Source: Prosapia bicincta
Lineage: Eukaryota > Arthropoda > Insecta > Hemiptera > Cercopidae
Direction of reading: 5' to 3'
NCBI GenBank assembly: GCA_036971475.1
Contig: JBAIZL010000001.1
Span: forward strand, 144,320,692-144,384,691
Length of the DNA stretch: 64,000 nt
Shown: positions 62,101 through 64,000 of the stretch, piece by piece
Layout: every line of letters begins with the position of its first letter
How positions within the stretch are numbered: the first letter of the stretch is position 1
Notes under the pieces: generated by a model
The model's database searches: none
Seen by the model: only the letters and a program-made list of their open reading frames with translations
Told to the model about the DNA's origin: nothing
Position numbers and translations under genes: made by a program

Positions 62101-62937
62101 ACAAAACAAATATATTTTTACAAAACCTTTTAAAATTTTGAAAGATTCTATTTCCTGAAATGTAATGTAAATATTATATTGTGTTGTATTGTTATAGCAT
62201 TTTGGCTATGGTTAAAACCATAGTTTTAACATAGTTAAACACCAAATTTTGCAAATACTACTGAATGAAAATTCTTGTATGGCAATGTAATAAAGCATGG
62301 AGGAAACATGCTTCTTTAGGGGTTTTAGGCCTACGCCTCAAAATTCACTTCAATATGATGAAGGCTATTTTAATTACTATTGAAAAGTGTAAGATTTAAG
62401 GGGCCTTCCCTTAATAATTTCTTCTGTAATTAAATTTGAAACGAAATAGTTGCACCGTAACTAATCCCAGTTTGTAACATCAGCCGGGGCGCCAAGTTTG
62501 ACAGACCCATTTATGTTTTTAGTATTTTCAGGAATAGAAATAAAGGCTAGATATTATAAAATTTGATATACTTGTAAATTAGGTTTTATCAAATTACGTT
62601 TAGGGAGTGTAATAAAAAAGTAAATGTGTTTAAGGATATTTATTATTTATTGATTACAATTAAACCAACTTGTAGAAAATTATATATACGAAAAACGAAA
62701 TTTCTTGCTAGGGATGGTAAAACAATAACTATACTTTTAAAAATTATCGTAAAAATCTAGAAAACAATGTCACAAAAAACAGATTGTTTTAAAAAACAGA
62801 AAAATTTAATTTGTTGTAAAATTACCGTATACAGTGTTTGGGCAGTCCAGGCATACATATTGTGCATCGCCTAAGCACATAAACGTTTGGGAGTACCTAT
62901 AAGTATATTTGGTTTTACTGTCATTTAAAAAAAACGC
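53154..62937. other. AT-rich non-coding stretch
   Basis: Nearly 10 kb with no recognised gene or element. The longest open frame is a 132-codon minus-strand one at 58327-58725 without recognisable motifs. An 18 bp perfect palindrome lies at 62206-62223. Confidence 0.55.
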
Positions 62938-63411
62938 CTATTTCTGGTACCAAGAGGGAATTTGATCAGCCTGTTCTGCAGTTTTTGAAGTGCCAGCAAC
63001 CTCTTGTCTTCTTAGGCGGGTTTTAGGATTGACGTTGGTCAGTAAAGATATGCATTGTAGATCTTCGGACGATAAGCTCAATGGCAGTTTTTTCAAATGC
63101 CCCGTTCTACTGCTAATTGTAGTTGAATTGTTTGCAATGTAAATTATTTCAGACTTACTGCCTGCCAAATTCAATATAGAGTAGAATATAACCATTGGAC
63201 ACCTTATTGTTCTAAGCACATCGTATGTAGCACACAATTGATCCAGATTATCGACTCCACCTTTAGTCAAAACATGAATATTTCTCACTTCATGACAGTG
63301 CCAGTTTTCAATAAGATTCTCCTCATCTTCATCTGGGCTGTCATCAAACTCAGAATAAAAACTTTCATTTAGAGGTAGGCGAATGTAGTCTTTTTGAATA
63401 ACACTAGCCAT
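62938..63411 (-). CDS. Short piggyBac-type transposase derivative
   Basis: A single 157-codon frame runs from ATG at 63411 to the stop near 62938. Residues 21-35 are acidic (DDSPDEDEENL), as in piggyBac transposase N-termini. Residues 50-91 (KGGVDNLDQ, then RTIRCPMVIFYSILNLAG) match the catalytic C-terminal segment, including the third catalytic Asp of the DDD set in GVDNLD. The intervening region, with the first two catalytic Asp residues, is absent, and so is the Cys-rich C-terminal domain. It is therefore an internally deleted relic or a short domesticated derivative; no stop interrupts it. I found no convincing terminal inverted repeats or paired TTAA sites. Confidence 0.7.
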   Translation of the reverse strand: MASVIQKDYIRLPLNESFYSEFDDSPDEDEENLIENWHCHEVRNIHVLTKGGVDNLDQLCATYDVLRTIRCPMVIFYSILNLAGSKSEIIYIANNSTTISSRTGHLKKLPLSLSSEDLQCISLLTNVNPKTRLRRQEVAGTSKTAEQADQIPSWYQK

Positions 63412-64000
63412 TGTCCAAGAGTTTATTAAAACGTATTCGATATAGTCGATAATATAAACACTCTCCGTGTCTGTGAGACCAGGGTTTACTATAATTGGTC
63501 ACGTTTAAGCGGAAAATTAATGTAAGGACTTATGCTTAAACATAGTATAGGTAAACGACACTGCGAAACTGTTTATTATTAGCAATAACATGATATTATT
63601 GTTTCTCTTTCAATCTTTTATAATCTAAGATCAGAATTGGAGCTTTATTCTGTAGATTTTTTTATATTGAATATATATATTCGGAAAGGTTTTGTTTCAT
63701 ACAACACAAACCACTCGCGCTTTAAAAATTGAAATCTTTACAAAAAAGGTCATCAACCCTAAAAGGGTAAATCTGATTAACGTTAGCCAGGGCAGACGGC
63801 TGAGCGTCATTAAAAAGCTGTGTGAGCAAATAAAACGTACATTGCCGAATACAACGTACAATTACAAAGAATGAAGTTAATTTTAAAAATCACACATAAT
63901 TGACATTTTCATTCATAGTACAGTCTTGAGATAGTGGAAATAATGGGGAGCAAAATAAGGGCGATCTCCGGAATGAATTGTATAACGAAAAAAAGAAGAG
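63412..64000. other. Upstream flank of the piggyBac-like ORF
   Basis: On the minus strand a TTATATTATC stretch lies about 45 bp before the ATG and could act as a TATA-type element. Nothing else is recognised to the window end. Confidence 0.4.

Overview
The window looks like non-coding, transposon-rich chromosome from an invertebrate animal, most likely an arthropod. It is strongly AT-rich, full of long (TA)n, (CA)n, (TG)n and (CT)n microsatellites, and I see no convincing multi-exon host gene. All clearly coding sequence belongs to mobile elements: a Ty3/Gypsy LTR retrotransposon, an old I/Jockey-type non-LTR retrotransposon, two decayed Penelope-like elements (PLEs) with several miniature foldback relatives, and a piggyBac-type transposase fragment. 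The host assignment is inferred from this element set and from composition.

Layout. 1-2828: AT-rich, no gene. 2829-5680: minus-strand non-LTR element with endonuclease, RT (YADD), the start of an RNase H and a C-terminal zinc motif, all broken. 5974-6199: a foldback element with hammerhead-like motifs in its arms. 9745-11093: PLE I (RT plus GIY-YIG endonuclease) between TA tracts, ending in a hammerhead-like motif. 12743-12971 and 49533-49641: miniature relatives of PLE I, also in TA tracts. 15313-15879: two tandem foldback units sharing the PLE I terminal motif, and a further foldback at 16926-17175. 18916-19090: possible promoter and first exon. 27526-28012: a possible exon and a GC-rich patch. 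29195-30609: TA tracts and PLE II (GIY-YIG only) bounded by about 150 bp inverted repeats, each with a hammerhead-like motif. 37180-44914: a young, nearly intact Gypsy element inserted in a (TA)n tract. 52335-52550: a SINE-like GC-rich patch. 52984-53153: a CA/CG simple repeat. 62938-63411: a short piggyBac-derived ORF. The remainder is AT-rich sequence with chance-length ORFs.

The Gypsy element is the best-preserved unit. Its two 956 bp LTRs differ at two positions, the flanks fit a 4 bp ATAT target duplication, and the pol frame is uninterrupted through protease, RT, RNase H, integrase and a GPY/F module. Gag and Pol lie in one frame, separated by a single UAG followed by CAA UUA, which matches the tobamovirus-type leaky-stop context. 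This suggests Gag-Pol is made by stop-codon readthrough rather than frameshifting. One frame break inside gag (overlap 39192-39210) is the only visible lesion.

The second theme is a set of small structured motifs in PLE termini and foldbacks. At least three unrelated sequence families share one plan: a CUGANGA-like core, one extra base, a hairpin, GAAA, a self-complementary segment, and a stem closing on the upstream flank. Stem sequences differ between families while pairing is kept. PLEs are known to carry hammerhead ribozymes, so these are probably hammerhead-type, possibly dimeric; the extra base departs from the textbook core.
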